Assembly: GCA_900112915.1 (NCBI GenBank)
Contig: FONK01000002.1
Span: 124,001-188,000 of the forward strand
DNA length: 64,000 nt
Reading direction: 5' to 3'
Source: Peptostreptococcaceae bacterium pGA-8
GTDB taxonomy: Bacteria > Bacillota > Clostridia > Peptostreptococcales > Anaerovoracaceae
The notes under the pieces were generated by a model. The model was not told where the DNA came from, made no database searches, and was given only the letters and a program-made list of their open reading frames with translations. Positions within the stretch are counted from its first letter, which is position 1. Each line of letters starts with the position of its first letter. The position numbers and the translations under genes were made by a program. Positions 1 through 9,542 of the stretch are shown here, piece after piece.

Positions 1-827
1 ATACAAACTATCATACCTTTGCAACTACTGCCGGTGGTAAAGTTGTTCCTATTACAACTAAGGCGGAAGAAGGCTATCACTATGCTAAGAGAGAACAAAT
101 TGAAGCGAAGATTACAGACAGAACTAAGGCTATTGTTTGTATCACTCCGGGCAATCCTACGGGAACAGTTTTGACTCTTGATGAAATGAAGCTTATCGGT
201 GAAATCGCAAAAGAGCATGACCTTTGGATAATTGCAGACGAGGTATATAGAGAATTTGCATATGACGATCGCAAGGTTACTTCATTCGCTATGCTTCCTG
301 AATATGCCGATAGAGTAATTGTCATTGACTCGGTTTCAAAGAGATTCTCTGCTTGTGGAGCCAGAATCGGTCTTCTTATTTCTAAGAATGAAGAATTTAT
401 GTCAAATGTTATGAAGGTTGCACAGGGAAGACTTTGTGTTTCAACGGTCGACCAGGTGGGTGCTGCTGCATTGTTTAAGCTTCCAATGTCATACTATGAC
501 GAGGTTAAGGCTGAATACTGCGGCAGAAGAGATGTTGTGTATGAGGAATTGATGAAGATTCCGGGTGTTGTTTGCCAGAAGCCGGGCGGTGCATTCTATA
601 TGACTGCAAAACTTCCTGTTGACAATGTGGAAGACTTCTTGATCTTCTTGTTGAGTGAATTTGATGACAATGGTGAAACCGTTATGTTCGCACCTGCAGA
701 AGGCTTCTATGCTACTCCGGGCCTGGGAAAAGATGAAATGAGAATAGCATATGTTCTAAACCAGGCAGATATGAGAAGAGGCGTTGAGCTTATTAGACTT
801 GGTATTGAAGCATATAACAAAAGATAA
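1..827 (+). CDS. Aminotransferase class I/II, PLP-dependent (5' end outside window)
   Basis: This is the C-terminal part of a fold-type I PLP aminotransferase. The reading frame is open from base 3, so the start lies upstream of the window. Visible family marks are the NPTG loop that binds the substrate carboxylate (near base 155), an ADEVY segment in which Asp pairs with the PLP nitrogen, and SVSKRFSACGARIG, where the Lys is the expected Schiff-base residue. A late GGAFYM segment and a conserved Arg before the end also fit. It resembles the aspartate/aromatic aminotransferase group, but the amino acid used cannot be told from this part. It ends 18 bases before mutS on the same strand and may be co-transcribed with it. 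Confidence 0.9.
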   Translation, partial: TNYHTFATTAGGKVVPITTKAEEGYHYAKREQIEAKITDRTKAIVCITPGNPTGTVLTLDEMKLIGEIAKEHDLWIIADEVYREFAYDDRKVTSFAMLPEYADRVIVIDSVSKRFSACGARIGLLISKNEEFMSNVMKVAQGRLCVSTVDQVGAAALFKLPMSYYDEVKAEYCGRRDVVYEELMKIPGVVCQKPGGAFYMTAKLPVDNVEDFLIFLLSEFDDNGETVMFAPAEGFYATPGLGKDEMRIAYVLNQADMRRGVELIRLGIEAYNKR

Positions 828-845
828 AAAGGAGATATACATTTT

Positions 846-3449
846 ATGAAATTATCCCCAATGATGGAGCAATACAATGAAATAAAGAAAGAATACAGTG
901 ATTGCATTCTTTTCTTTAGGCTGGGCGATTTTTATGAAATGTTTTTCCAAGATGCACTTACTGCATCAAAGGCTTTAGAGCTTACCCTAACAGGTAGAAA
1001 TTGTGGATTAGAGGAAAAGGCACCCATGTGTGGAGTGCCTTTTCATTCTGCCGATAATTATATAGCACGCTTGGTTGAAAAGGGGTTTAAGGTTGCAATC
1101 TGCGAACAGGTTGAAGACCCTGCTGTAGCCAAGGGAATTGTAAAAAGAGAAGTGATAAAGGTTATTACTCCGGGTACGGTAACATCAGAAGCCATGCTTA
1201 GAGATGATGAAAATAACTATTTGGCTTCTCTTTATTATGATGGAAGAGTTATGGCTTTATCCTATGCTGATATTTCCACAGGAGAGCTTGCCGTAACAGA
1301 AGAAGCCGTATATGAAAATATCATATATGATTTTATCAGTGAATTGATAAAAATCGGGGCCAAAGAAATTATTGCAAATAAATTATTTCAAGAAGAATTT
1401 GAAGAGAATAATTTGCTAAAGGGTGCTGATTTAAGAATAGAATATAAGGATGATATTTATTTCAATTATGAGAGCGGTATAAATACTGTTAAGAGTCAAT
1501 TTAATATAAGGACTCTCAGTTCAATAGGTTTAGATAACGCAAATGGTGCAGTCTCCTCACTGGGAGGACTTCTTTCTTATCTTATTGAAACTCAAAAAAC
1601 AGCATTAAAGCAGCTCATTAAATGCAATACATATAAAATGGGAAAACACATGTCTCTTGATCGGACCACTTTGAGAAATTTAGAGATTACGGAGACATTA
1701 TTTGATAAAAATGTTAAAGGCTCATTACTGGGAATTCTAAATAAAACCCATACGGCCATGGGATCCAGAATGCTTAGAAAATGGCTTAGCCGGCCTTTAA
1801 ACAATTGTGCAGAAATTAATCTGCGATTAGATTTTATAGAGGAGCTATATAATAATCCTCTGCTTTTAAATGATATTAGAGAAGCTCTAAAGGGAATATA
1901 TGATTTTCAAAGACTGACGGGAAGAATTGCATCCGGAAATGCCAATGGCAGGGATTTACTTGCATTGAAGGCTTCAGTGGAACATATTCCCAATATAAAG
2001 GATTTGCTCTCAGAATGTAATTCCTCACTTTCAGAAAAAATTAATCAAAAAATGGATTCCTTGGAATATATATATGAGATTATTGATGCTTCCATTTCCA
2101 ATGAACCGCCATTTACCTTAAAAGACGGCGGTATCATCAAGGATGGATACTCTCTGGATTTGGACGGTCTCAAAAATTCCATAAAGGATGGCAAGGAATG
2201 GATATCTTCCCTTGAAGAAATTGAAAGAGAAAGAACGGGAATAAAAACTCTAAAAGTGGGATATAACAAAGTCTTCGGATATTTCATCGAAGTTACGAAG
2301 GCAAATTCCGATAATGTTCCTGAGGACTACATAAGAAAGCAAACTCTTGTTAACAACGAAAGATATATTACCCCTAAGATGAAGGAAATAGAGAATATTG
2401 TTCTAAATGGAGAAGCTAAGATAAACCGGCTCGAATACGAATTGTTTTGTCACATAAGAGAGCAGCTGGCTGAATATATTGAAGAGCTTCAGCGAACATC
2501 AGAGATGATTGCTAATTTAGATGCATTATGCTCTTTTGCTCATGTAAGCCTTGCTCTGGGTTATGTCAGACCCGTTGTGGATGATGGAAATGTACTGGAA
2601 ATAGAAGATGGAAGACATCCTGTAATAGAGCAAACTATTAACGATGGGATTTTCGTATCAAATGATACTTATCTTGATTCTGAGAAAGCGTCAATGGCAA
2701 TTATAACCGGTCCTAATATGGCCGGTAAATCCACATATATGAGACAAACGGCACTTATAGTCTTAATGGCTCAGAGTGGTTGTTTTGTCCCTTGTGCATC
2801 TGCTCATATCGGGGTAGTGGATAGAATATTCACCAGAATAGGAGCTTCGGATAACCTTGCTTCCGGCCAGTCTACATTTTTTGTGGAAATGAGCGAGCTC
2901 GCATATATACTTAATTGTGCTACAGAAAAAAGCTTAATTATCTTGGATGAAATTGGCCGTGGCACAAGTACATATGATGGCATGTCAATAGCCTTTGCCA
3001 CAGCTGATTATCTTTGCAACGAGCATAGGCATATCAGAACCATGTTTGCTACACATTATCATGAGCTTACAGTGCTTGAGGGGAAAGTTTCGGGAGTTAT
3101 CAACCTAAATGTTGATGTTTTAGAAGAGGATGGGAACATTGTTTTTCTTCACAAAATAGTACCGGGCTCAGCCAGCAAAAGCTATGGAATACATGTTGCA
3201 AAGTTAGCAGGTGTTCCCGAAACCCTATTAAGAGAAGCTCAACTGCGTCTTGAGCATCTGGAGTCGGATAACAAGAGTCATGAGAGTCGGTGGTATAATC
3301 CGGACGACGGTCATGATAAGATCGAAGAACAGCTTAGCTTGTTTAACATGGATAGCCCGGTAGTTGATAAACTTAAGGAAATAAATTTAATGGAGCTAAC
3401 CCCTTCAAGGGCTATCGGTTTAATTGAGGAACTTAAGGAGTTGCTATGA
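846..3449 (+). CDS. mutS: DNA mismatch repair protein MutS
   Basis: MutS recognises mispairs and small loops and recruits MutL in an ATP-dependent way. The 867-residue length is normal for MutS1. The mismatch-wedging FYE motif is at residues 29-31 inside GDFYEMF. The P-loop GPNMAGKST lies near residue 621, followed by the DEIGRGTST Walker B region and a THYHEL switch. The C-terminal tail has QLSLF at about 829-833, which fits a beta-clamp binding motif. The start is an ATG behind AAGGAG at good spacing. The stop overlaps mutL by four bases (ATGA), so the two are translationally coupled. Confidence 0.98.
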   Translation: MKLSPMMEQYNEIKKEYSDCILFFRLGDFYEMFFQDALTASKALELTLTGRNCGLEEKAPMCGVPFHSADNYIARLVEKGFKVAICEQVEDPAVAKGIVKREVIKVITPGTVTSEAMLRDDENNYLASLYYDGRVMALSYADISTGELAVTEEAVYENIIYDFISELIKIGAKEIIANKLFQEEFEENNLLKGADLRIEYKDDIYFNYESGINTVKSQFNIRTLSSIGLDNANGAVSSLGGLLSYLIETQKTALKQLIKCNTYKMGKHMSLDRTTLRNLEITETLFDKNVKGSLLGILNKTHTAMGSRMLRKWLSRPLNNCAEINLRLDFIEELYNNPLLLNDIREALKGIYDFQRLTGRIASGNANGRDLLALKASVEHIPNIKDLLSECNSSLSEKINQKMDSLEYIYEIIDASISNEPPFTLKDGGIIKDGYSLDLDGLKNSIKDGKEWISSLEEIERERTGIKTLKVGYNKVFGYFIEVTKANSDNVPEDYIRKQTLVNNERYITPKMKEIENIVLNGEAKINRLEYELFCHIREQLAEYIEELQRTSEMIANLDALCSFAHVSLALGYVRPVVDDGNVLEIEDGRHPVIEQTINDGIFVSNDTYLDSEKASMAIITGPNMAGKSTYMRQTALIVLMAQSGCFVPCASAHIGVVDRIFTRIGASDNLASGQSTFFVEMSELAYILNCATEKSLIILDEIGRGTSTYDGMSIAFATADYLCNEHRHIRTMFATHYHELTVLEGKVSGVINLNVDVLEEDGNIVFLHKIVPGSASKSYGIHVAKLAGVPETLLREAQLRLEHLESDNKSHESRWYNPDDGHDKIEEQLSLFNMDSPVVDKLKEINLMELTPSRAIGLIEELKELL

Positions 3450-5305
3450 TAAGAATACTTGAAAAGTCTGTAGCTGACAAAATAGCGGCAGGCGAAGTGA
3501 TCGAAAATCCCGGGTCAATAGTGAAGGAATTAGTCGAAAACTCCATAGATTCAGGAGCAACATCTATTGTTGTTGAAATAAAAAAGGGTGGTAAGGCTTA
3601 TATACGAGTCACAGATAACGGAATCGGAATAGAAAAGGATGAAATCTTACTAGCCTTTCTTAGGCATGCCACGAGTAAAATTTCTGATATAAAGGATTTG
3701 AACAGCATTGCTACCTTAGGTTTCAGAGGTGAAGCCCTTGCCAGCATTTGCGCAGTTACACGCCTTGAAATTTTTAGTAAAACAGCTGCTGCTAAAACTG
3801 GAACCAGGGTTGTAATAGATGGCGGTCAGGTTATTGATAAGGTATCCACAGGTTGTCCGGAGGGCACCACTATTATAGTTAGAGATTTATTCTTTAATAC
3901 CCCGGCAAGATTGAAATTTTTGAAAACTGATTCTTCCGAAACAGCTAAAATAAGTGATTTTATATCAAAAATTGCCATTGGCTTTCCAAATATAAGCTTT
4001 AGATTTATGAATAATGGTCAGCTAATCTTTTCTACCGATGGAAAGGGGAATAGAAATACCGCCATTGCCAACGTATATGGTCATGGAGACTTTGATAATT
4101 TAATAGAAGTTGCCGGAGAGAATGATGAGGCAAAAGTGTGGGCATTTATTTCCAAGCCTACAGTTTCCAGACCTTCAAGGAGAAATCAAATTTACTTTGT
4201 TAACGGAAGATCCATTGAAAGCAGGGTTATTGACAAAGCAGTTGATATCGCTTACAAAGAGCGTTTATTTGAAGGGAGATTTCCAATCGCCTTTGTTTTC
4301 CTGCAGGTTAATCCTGCCTTACTTGATGTAAACATACATCCTAATAAGAAGCTGATTAAGTTTGACGATGATGATAAAATTATTGAATTAGTATCAAGCA
4401 CCTTGCTCAAAGGGGTGATGTCATCAGAAAGTCTCCCAAAGCTGTCGGAAATTTTTGAGCATAGCAGGGAGCATAATATAGTTGAAGTGGAAACTGCAAA
4501 AGATGCTTTAAGCTATAATATTGACACATTAAATGCATCAAAAAATACAAACCCCAGTGCTCAGGTTGTGGAAGAAACTGTTACCTCTTTTATTTCGGAA
4601 AGTCAAGTTGATATAAAAGAATTATTGCAAACTAAATCCCGCCCGGAGCCTAATAATAGTACGAAACCGGATAGAAACGGCAATTCCGATATAAACGATT
4701 TTATTGCCGCACCGGTTAATATCCCTTTTAAGATTGAAAATTTAACCATTACAGGCTCCATCTTCAATTCATATATTACAGCCGTTGATGATGAAAATTT
4801 TTATTTAATAGATCAGCATGCTGCTCACGAAAGGGTTTTCTACGAAGAATTTGTAGGTGGTTATCTCAGGGATAATGTTCCGGCACAAAAGCTTTTAATT
4901 CCCATTGTTTTAAATCTAACTCCTGAAATGGATGCGAGCATTGACATTTGGGAATCCAAATTAAATGACATGGGTTTTATTCTAGAAGAATTTGGACCTA
5001 GAACCTATAGAATAACAGAGATTCCGGATTTTATGGAGCTGGACGAGGCTGAAAGCTTTGCAATATCATTTATAGAGAATTTTGACAGTAAATTAGATTA
5101 CAATAATACTGTAATCATAAACAAGCTGATTACTCGTTCCTGCAAAAGTGCTGTAAAAGCTCATGACAAATTGTCATCGGAAGAAATGGCGGGTCTTTTG
5201 CAAGATTTAGCTAAGTGCAGAAATCCTTTTTCATGCCCCCATGGAAGACCGATTTTCGTAAAATTCACACCTTATGATTTAGCGAAAATGTTCAAACGTG
5301 CGTAA
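3446..5305 (+). CDS. mutL: DNA mismatch repair endonuclease MutL
   Basis: MutL links mismatch recognition by MutS to strand incision. The N-terminal GHKL ATPase shows ELVENSID (metal-binding Asn32), DNGIGI (57-62) and GFRGEAL (92-98). A low-complexity linker of roughly residues 330-420 separates this from the dimerisation/endonuclease domain. That domain has DQHAAHERVFYEE near residue 455 and CPHGRP near 597, which match the metal-dependent nicking motif of MutL from organisms lacking MutH. The protein is therefore expected to be an active endonuclease. It starts inside the mutS stop (ATGA overlap). A 32-base gap follows before miaA. Confidence 0.97.
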   Translation: MIRILEKSVADKIAAGEVIENPGSIVKELVENSIDSGATSIVVEIKKGGKAYIRVTDNGIGIEKDEILLAFLRHATSKISDIKDLNSIATLGFRGEALASICAVTRLEIFSKTAAAKTGTRVVIDGGQVIDKVSTGCPEGTTIIVRDLFFNTPARLKFLKTDSSETAKISDFISKIAIGFPNISFRFMNNGQLIFSTDGKGNRNTAIANVYGHGDFDNLIEVAGENDEAKVWAFISKPTVSRPSRRNQIYFVNGRSIESRVIDKAVDIAYKERLFEGRFPIAFVFLQVNPALLDVNIHPNKKLIKFDDDDKIIELVSSTLLKGVMSSESLPKLSEIFEHSREHNIVEVETAKDALSYNIDTLNASKNTNPSAQVVEETVTSFISESQVDIKELLQTKSRPEPNNSTKPDRNGNSDINDFIAAPVNIPFKIENLTITGSIFNSYITAVDDENFYLIDQHAAHERVFYEEFVGGYLRDNVPAQKLLIPIVLNLTPEMDASIDIWESKLNDMGFILEEFGPRTYRITEIPDFMELDEAESFAISFIENFDSKLDYNNTVIINKLITRSCKSAVKAHDKLSSEEMAGLLQDLAKCRNPFSCPHGRPIFVKFTPYDLAKMFKRA

Positions 5306-5337
5306 ATATATTTAAGAAAGCTAAGTAAAACACTAAT

Positions 5338-6288
5338 ATGTCAAATAGAACTATTGTAGTAATTGCAGGCCCTACAGCCGTTGGAAAAACTGAATATGCC
5401 ATTGAAATTGCGAAAAGAATTAATGGCGAGATCATATCCTGTGACTCTATGCAACTGTATAAATACATGGATATAGGCTCTGCTAAGCCTACAAAAGAAC
5501 AAATGGCTGAGGTTAAACACTATTTAATTGATATGATCGATCCCGGTGAAGAGTTTTCCGTGGCTATGTATCAAAAATTAGCAAAAGAGGCAATTGAAGA
5601 AGTTTTTTCCGGAGGAAAAGTTCCAATTATTGCCGGCGGCACAGGTTTATATTTAAATTCTCTGATATTCGATATGGATTTTTCGGCTCCACCCGGTGAT
5701 GGTCCATTTAACCAATTTCGACAGGAATTATATGATTTAGCGGAGGCTGAAGGAAATGAAGCCTTGTATGATAAGCTGAAGGCTCTGGATGCAGAAAAAG
5801 CCAAGGAAATCCACCCCAATAATGTAAAAAAAATTGTTAGAGCAATTGAGGCGTTAAAATTGGGATCAGCAGTTAAACCGCTATCTTCTCTAGAAACAAA
5901 AACTTCGGATTACGATGTGATTTTAATTTGTCTTACACGAGATAGGGAAGAGCTTTATAATAGAATAAATCGCAGAGTTGATATTTTAGTAGATTTAGGG
6001 CTTGTATCTGAGGTCAATGCTTTGAAAAGCCAAAATTTATGCTCTGACAATATTTCAATGAAGGGCATAGGCTATAAGGAAATACTGGCATATTTAGAAG
6101 GAGAATATACTCTTGAGCGCGCTATTGAGCTTATAAAAAGAAATACCAGAAGGTTTGCCAAAAGGCAGCTTACCTGGTTTAGACGCTATGATGATATGCA
6201 ATGGTTTAATTTAAGCAACTATAAAGATGAAAACACTGCCCTGGAAGAGGTATTACAATGGCTATTTCAAAAACTCCAAAAGAAATAA
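5338..6288 (+). CDS. miaA: tRNA dimethylallyltransferase MiaA
   Basis: MiaA transfers a dimethylallyl group to N6 of A37 in tRNAs that read codons starting with U. The 316-residue protein has the P-loop GPTAVGKTE at 11-19. Further family segments are SCDSMQLYKYMDIGSAKP, the IAGGTGLYL strand-turn and a C-terminal RNTRRFAKRQLTWFR segment. All are typical of bacterial MiaA. The ribosome binding site upstream is weak, which suggests partial dependence on mutL translation. It sits third in a mutS-mutL-miaA cluster, a common order in Bacillota. The next gene starts within its last 31 bases. Confidence 0.97.
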   Translation: MSNRTIVVIAGPTAVGKTEYAIEIAKRINGEIISCDSMQLYKYMDIGSAKPTKEQMAEVKHYLIDMIDPGEEFSVAMYQKLAKEAIEEVFSGGKVPIIAGGTGLYLNSLIFDMDFSAPPGDGPFNQFRQELYDLAEAEGNEALYDKLKALDAEKAKEIHPNNVKKIVRAIEALKLGSAVKPLSSLETKTSDYDVILICLTRDREELYNRINRRVDILVDLGLVSEVNALKSQNLCSDNISMKGIGYKEILAYLEGEYTLERAIELIKRNTRRFAKRQLTWFRRYDDMQWFNLSNYKDENTALEEVLQWLFQKLQKK

Positions 6289-7397
6289 AGGTTCATAACA
6301 AAAATGACAAGCCTGATAATATTGTCAAGAAGGAAGCTGAAATTCTTAATAAATGTGAAGCTATTGAGAGTGAGCTTCCTAAATTTTTAAGGGGATTCTT
6401 TATTTACCTTCGTGGAAATGTTTTGCCTATGACAAGGTATGCTTATTTAAATGATTTAAAATTCTTTTTCAATTACTTAATATCTGAAACGGATACAACC
6501 GATGCGAAACATTCTAAGGATATAAGCCTTTCTGAGCTTTCTAGATTAAAGGCTGTAGATATTAATATTTTTCTGGACTATTGCAGAAAATATAAGGTTG
6601 AAACTGATGATTCCATTACTTATTATGAAAACAGCAACAAGACGTTAGCAAGAAAAAAATCATCTATTTCCGTAATGTTTAAACAGCTATATCGTGACGA
6701 GCTTTTAGAAAAAAATATTACCGACGGTTTTGATCCGATACGTGTTCCAAAGGCAGGAGAAAGAGAGATCAAAGCCTTACAGGACAACGAAGTAATGATA
6801 CTTTTAGATGCCGTATCCAACGGAACCGGCATGACCAAGCATCAAATAAGCTATTGGGAAAAAACAAAAAAGCGTGATAAAGCAATTTTGATTATTTTCC
6901 TTACCTACGGTCTTAGATTGTCAGAGCTGCAACAGCTTAATATTTCATCTTTTAATTTTACAAGAGAAGAATTTAAAATTTATCGAAAAAGAGGAAAGGA
7001 AAGCAGCATGCCGTTAAATAACTCTGTCAGCAAGGTCTTAACAGATTATTTAAATAACGAAAGGCCTAAAGAAGAGTCTCTTGCAGATGAAGAAAAGGAT
7101 GCACTTTTCTTATCTTTGCAAGGAAAAAGAATGACAGAGCGACAGATTCGCGAGCTTGTTAAGAAATACACGGCAATTGCTATGAAAACAACTCAGAAGG
7201 CCGGATATAGCCCTCATAAGCTGAGAGCAACGGCGGCAACCAGCTTAATAGGAAGGGGAAATTCCATATTTGATGTTCAGGCTCTTTTGGACCACGAACA
7301 GGTGACTACAACTCAGCTTTATGCCGCTCATAAGGCTAATGTTAAACGTGACCTTGTAAAAAATATGGAATGGGAAGAAGAGCGAACTGAAGAGTAA
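6258..7397 (+). CDS. Tyrosine recombinase, XerC/XerD family
   Basis: This is a tyrosine site-specific recombinase of the Xer type. The catalytic set is complete: Arg220 in GLRLSEL, Lys247 in the beta-hairpin RKRGKESS, His320 and Arg323 in SPHKLR, His346 in LLDHEQ and nucleophile Tyr355 in QLYAA. At 379 residues it is longer than the usual 295-305, mostly because of a charged, Lys-rich N-terminal stretch of about 50 residues before the SAM-like DNA-binding domain. The chosen ATG overlaps miaA by 31 bases and has GGAAGAGG upstream. A role in chromosome dimer resolution is inferred from its location among housekeeping genes. An orphan recombinase role is possible. Confidence 0.9.
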   Translation: MAISKTPKEIKVHNKNDKPDNIVKKEAEILNKCEAIESELPKFLRGFFIYLRGNVLPMTRYAYLNDLKFFFNYLISETDTTDAKHSKDISLSELSRLKAVDINIFLDYCRKYKVETDDSITYYENSNKTLARKKSSISVMFKQLYRDELLEKNITDGFDPIRVPKAGEREIKALQDNEVMILLDAVSNGTGMTKHQISYWEKTKKRDKAILIIFLTYGLRLSELQQLNISSFNFTREEFKIYRKRGKESSMPLNNSVSKVLTDYLNNERPKEESLADEEKDALFLSLQGKRMTERQIRELVKKYTAIAMKTTQKAGYSPHKLRATAATSLIGRGNSIFDVQALLDHEQVTTTQLYAAHKANVKRDLVKNMEWEEERTEE

Positions 7398-7417
7398 AAG
7401 CGAACTGAAGAATAAAA
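7382..7417 (+). repeat. 18-bp tandem duplication across the recombinase stop codon
   Basis: Two adjacent 18-base units at 7382-7399 and 7400-7417 differ at one base (GAG versus GAA). Each contains an in-frame GCGAACTGAAG and a TAA or shifted TAA, so the stop region of the recombinase gene has been copied. The second copy lies just before the ribosome binding site of the next gene. Confidence 0.85.
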
Positions 7418-7435
7418 GGAGAATATGTAATCCTA

Positions 7436-8716
7436 ATGGATAAAAAAGAGATTTTATTAAATAGATATAATATTGATCCCAGAGCTATCGATGCTGTATA
7501 TTCTGCAGAAAATCAATTAAATAGCCAATTTGCTGAATATGATGCCATTGCTGAAATTAATCAATTGAAGGTTCTCGGAGCCATGCAGGAGCACCGACTT
7601 TCCGACATGCATTTTAACTGGAATACCGGTTACGGCTATGATGACTCGGGTCGTGAAATAACTGAAAAAATCTTTGCGACCGCTTTTGGAGGAGAAGCTT
7701 CTCTTGTACGAACAGGATTTGTAAATGGTACACACGCCCTTGCCACATGTCTTGCGGGTATCCTTAGGCCTAAGGATCATCTTATATATTGCACAGGTAA
7801 GCCCTATGATACTCTAGAGGAGGTAATAGGAACCAGAGGGGCGGGGATGGGTTCTCTTATGGAATTCGGTATTACCTACGACCAAGTGGAACTAACTGAA
7901 AATGCTCAATTCGATTTTGAAAAAATTAAAGAAAAAATCAAGGCTGAGACTAAAGTTGTCGGAATTCAACGAGCTACAGGCTATGGATTCAGACCATCGA
8001 TTTCAATGAAACAAATTGCTGAATTCGTCAAATTTATCAAAGCTATATCGAAAGACATTATAGTATTTGTAGACAATTGCTATGGCGAGTTTCTAGACAC
8101 AAAAGAGCCGTTAGAGGTAGGTTGCGATGTAATGGCCGGTTCTCTAATTAAGAATCCCTGTGGTGGCTTAGCCCTTTCCGGAGGCTATGTGTGCGGGCGA
8201 AAGGATATAGTGGATATGGTTTCCTACAGATTAACTTGTCCGGGAATTGGTGATGAATGCGGTCTTACCTATGGACAGACTCGAAATATACTTCAAGGGC
8301 TTTTTATAGCTCCAAAGGTTGCGGTAAATGCAATAAAAGGTGCTGCACTCTGTGGCTTGGTCTATGAAAAAATGGGATTTGATGTATGCCCTAAAACAGG
8401 AGAACTTAGAAGTGATATAATTCAAGCAATTACTCTAGGTTCAAGAGAAAGACTGATTTCATTCTGCAAGGGAGTACAGAATGCTGCCCCCGTTGACTCC
8501 TTTGTCAGCCCCGAGCCTTGGCCTATGCCGGGATATGATTGTAATGTGGTTATGGCAGCCGGAGCCTTTGTACAGGGATCTTCTATAGAATTAAGTGCAG
8601 ACGGCCCGGCTAGAGAACCCTTTAATGTATATTTCCAAGGCGGTCTTACATACGAGCATTCAAAATTCGGTGTACTAAAATCTCTGGATCAACTATATAA
8701 GGACGGATTATTATAA
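7436..8716 (+). CDS. Methionine gamma-lyase / aluminium resistance family protein (YnbB-like)
   Basis: This 426-residue protein belongs to the PLP-dependent family annotated as methionine gamma-lyase family or aluminium resistance protein (YnbB in Bacillus). The Schiff-base lysine is probably Lys239 in SLIKNPCGG. FVNGTHAL and GFRPS segments also fit the family. Members are widespread in Bacillota next to miaA, as here. The physiological substrate is poorly defined, so cysteine/methionine catabolism is only a family-level guess. AAAGGAG lies upstream but 14 bases from the ATG. A start-stop pair (ATG TAA, 7425-7430) sits between them, which might affect initiation. Confidence 0.88.
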   Translation: MDKKEILLNRYNIDPRAIDAVYSAENQLNSQFAEYDAIAEINQLKVLGAMQEHRLSDMHFNWNTGYGYDDSGREITEKIFATAFGGEASLVRTGFVNGTHALATCLAGILRPKDHLIYCTGKPYDTLEEVIGTRGAGMGSLMEFGITYDQVELTENAQFDFEKIKEKIKAETKVVGIQRATGYGFRPSISMKQIAEFVKFIKAISKDIIVFVDNCYGEFLDTKEPLEVGCDVMAGSLIKNPCGGLALSGGYVCGRKDIVDMVSYRLTCPGIGDECGLTYGQTRNILQGLFIAPKVAVNAIKGAALCGLVYEKMGFDVCPKTGELRSDIIQAITLGSRERLISFCKGVQNAAPVDSFVSPEPWPMPGYDCNVVMAAGAFVQGSSIELSADGPAREPFNVYFQGGLTYEHSKFGVLKSLDQLYKDGLL

Positions 8717-8719
8717 TAG

Positions 8720-9439
8720 ATGAATAATAAAATAAAGAAAGAAAAAATAAAAACGATTGTATCAATTTTGGAATTGAGCCTTTTAGCTTTAATTGTAATT
8801 GGAATCCCAATATATATCTGGTTTTTTCACCAGGACTTCTTATCCAAATTCACTTCCCTTGAGGATATTACAGCTTATTTAAATTTGCATAAGGGAAAAA
8901 GCATCATTATATATATAGGTGTGCAGATTTTACAAATTATTATAAGTATAATCCCAGGTCAGGTTTTTCAATTTGCTGCAGGCTACGTTTTCGGATTCTG
9001 GCAAGGCTTAATATACTCCATAATTGGAGCCGGCCTTGGAACTGCTATATCATATTATATTGCAAAACTTCTTGGACATAATGCGGTCATCACGTTACTG
9101 GGGGAGGATAAGATTGGCGATCTTGTAGAAAAATTAAACAGTAGGATGGCATACAATATTGTGTTCATTTTATATCTTGTCCCAGGAATTCCCAAAGATG
9201 TTGTTAGCTATGCAGCTGGAATTTCAAAGATGAGATTTAAAACTTTTTTTCCAATTTCAATTTTAGGCAGAATACCGGCAATGGCAGGGAGCCTTCTAAT
9301 AGGAAGCTTGTACTACCATAAACACTATACACCGATGATTATTATAGCGATCATTTCTGTCATTCTTTTTTGTCTAGGAATTGTCTTTAGACACAAGCTG
9401 TCTCAGCTTATAGATAAATTCTATTCTAAAATTTCTTAA
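8720..9439 (+). CDS. TVP38/TMEM64 (VTT/DedA-related) family membrane protein
   Basis: This is a 239-residue integral membrane protein with about six hydrophobic segments. The central part carries the VTT signature: a GQVFQFAAGYVFGFWQGL re-entrant region, followed by GAGLGTAISYYIAKLLG and a LVPGIPKDVVSYAAGIS segment. Family members are thought to act as lipid scramblases or transporters. The substrate here is unknown. The ATG is three bases after the preceding stop, so the two genes are likely one transcript. Only a weak purine-rich site precedes the ATG. LexA-like boxes of the next gene begin directly after its stop codon. Confidence 0.88.
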   Translation: MNNKIKKEKIKTIVSILELSLLALIVIGIPIYIWFFHQDFLSKFTSLEDITAYLNLHKGKSIIIYIGVQILQIIISIIPGQVFQFAAGYVFGFWQGLIYSIIGAGLGTAISYYIAKLLGHNAVITLLGEDKIGDLVEKLNSRMAYNIVFILYLVPGIPKDVVSYAAGISKMRFKTFFPISILGRIPAMAGSLLIGSLYYHKHYTPMIIIAIISVILFCLGIVFRHKLSQLIDKFYSKIS

Positions 9440-9444
9440 AAAAA

Positions 9445-9521
9445 TAAACATTTGTTCTATTTTCTATTGACAAAGAACATATATTCTGTTATTATCTAAT
9501 TATCTTAAGAACATATGTTTG
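9445..9521 (+). promoter_or_regulatory. SOS-type promoter with three LexA-like boxes
   Basis: A strong promoter has TTGACA at 9467-9472 and TATTAT at 9490-9495 with a 17-base spacer. Three 14-base LexA-like boxes flank and fill it. Box 1 at 9445-9458 (TAAACATTTGTTCT) lies upstream. Box 2 at 9474-9487 (AGAACATATATTCT) fills the spacer. Box 3 at 9508-9521 (AGAACATATGTTTG) lies downstream. All share the GAAC-N4-GTTC plan also seen at recA in this window. This layout predicts tight repression and DNA-damage induction of the LysM gene. Confidence 0.85.
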
Positions 9522-9542
9522 AAAGGGTAAGGGGATAGAAAT

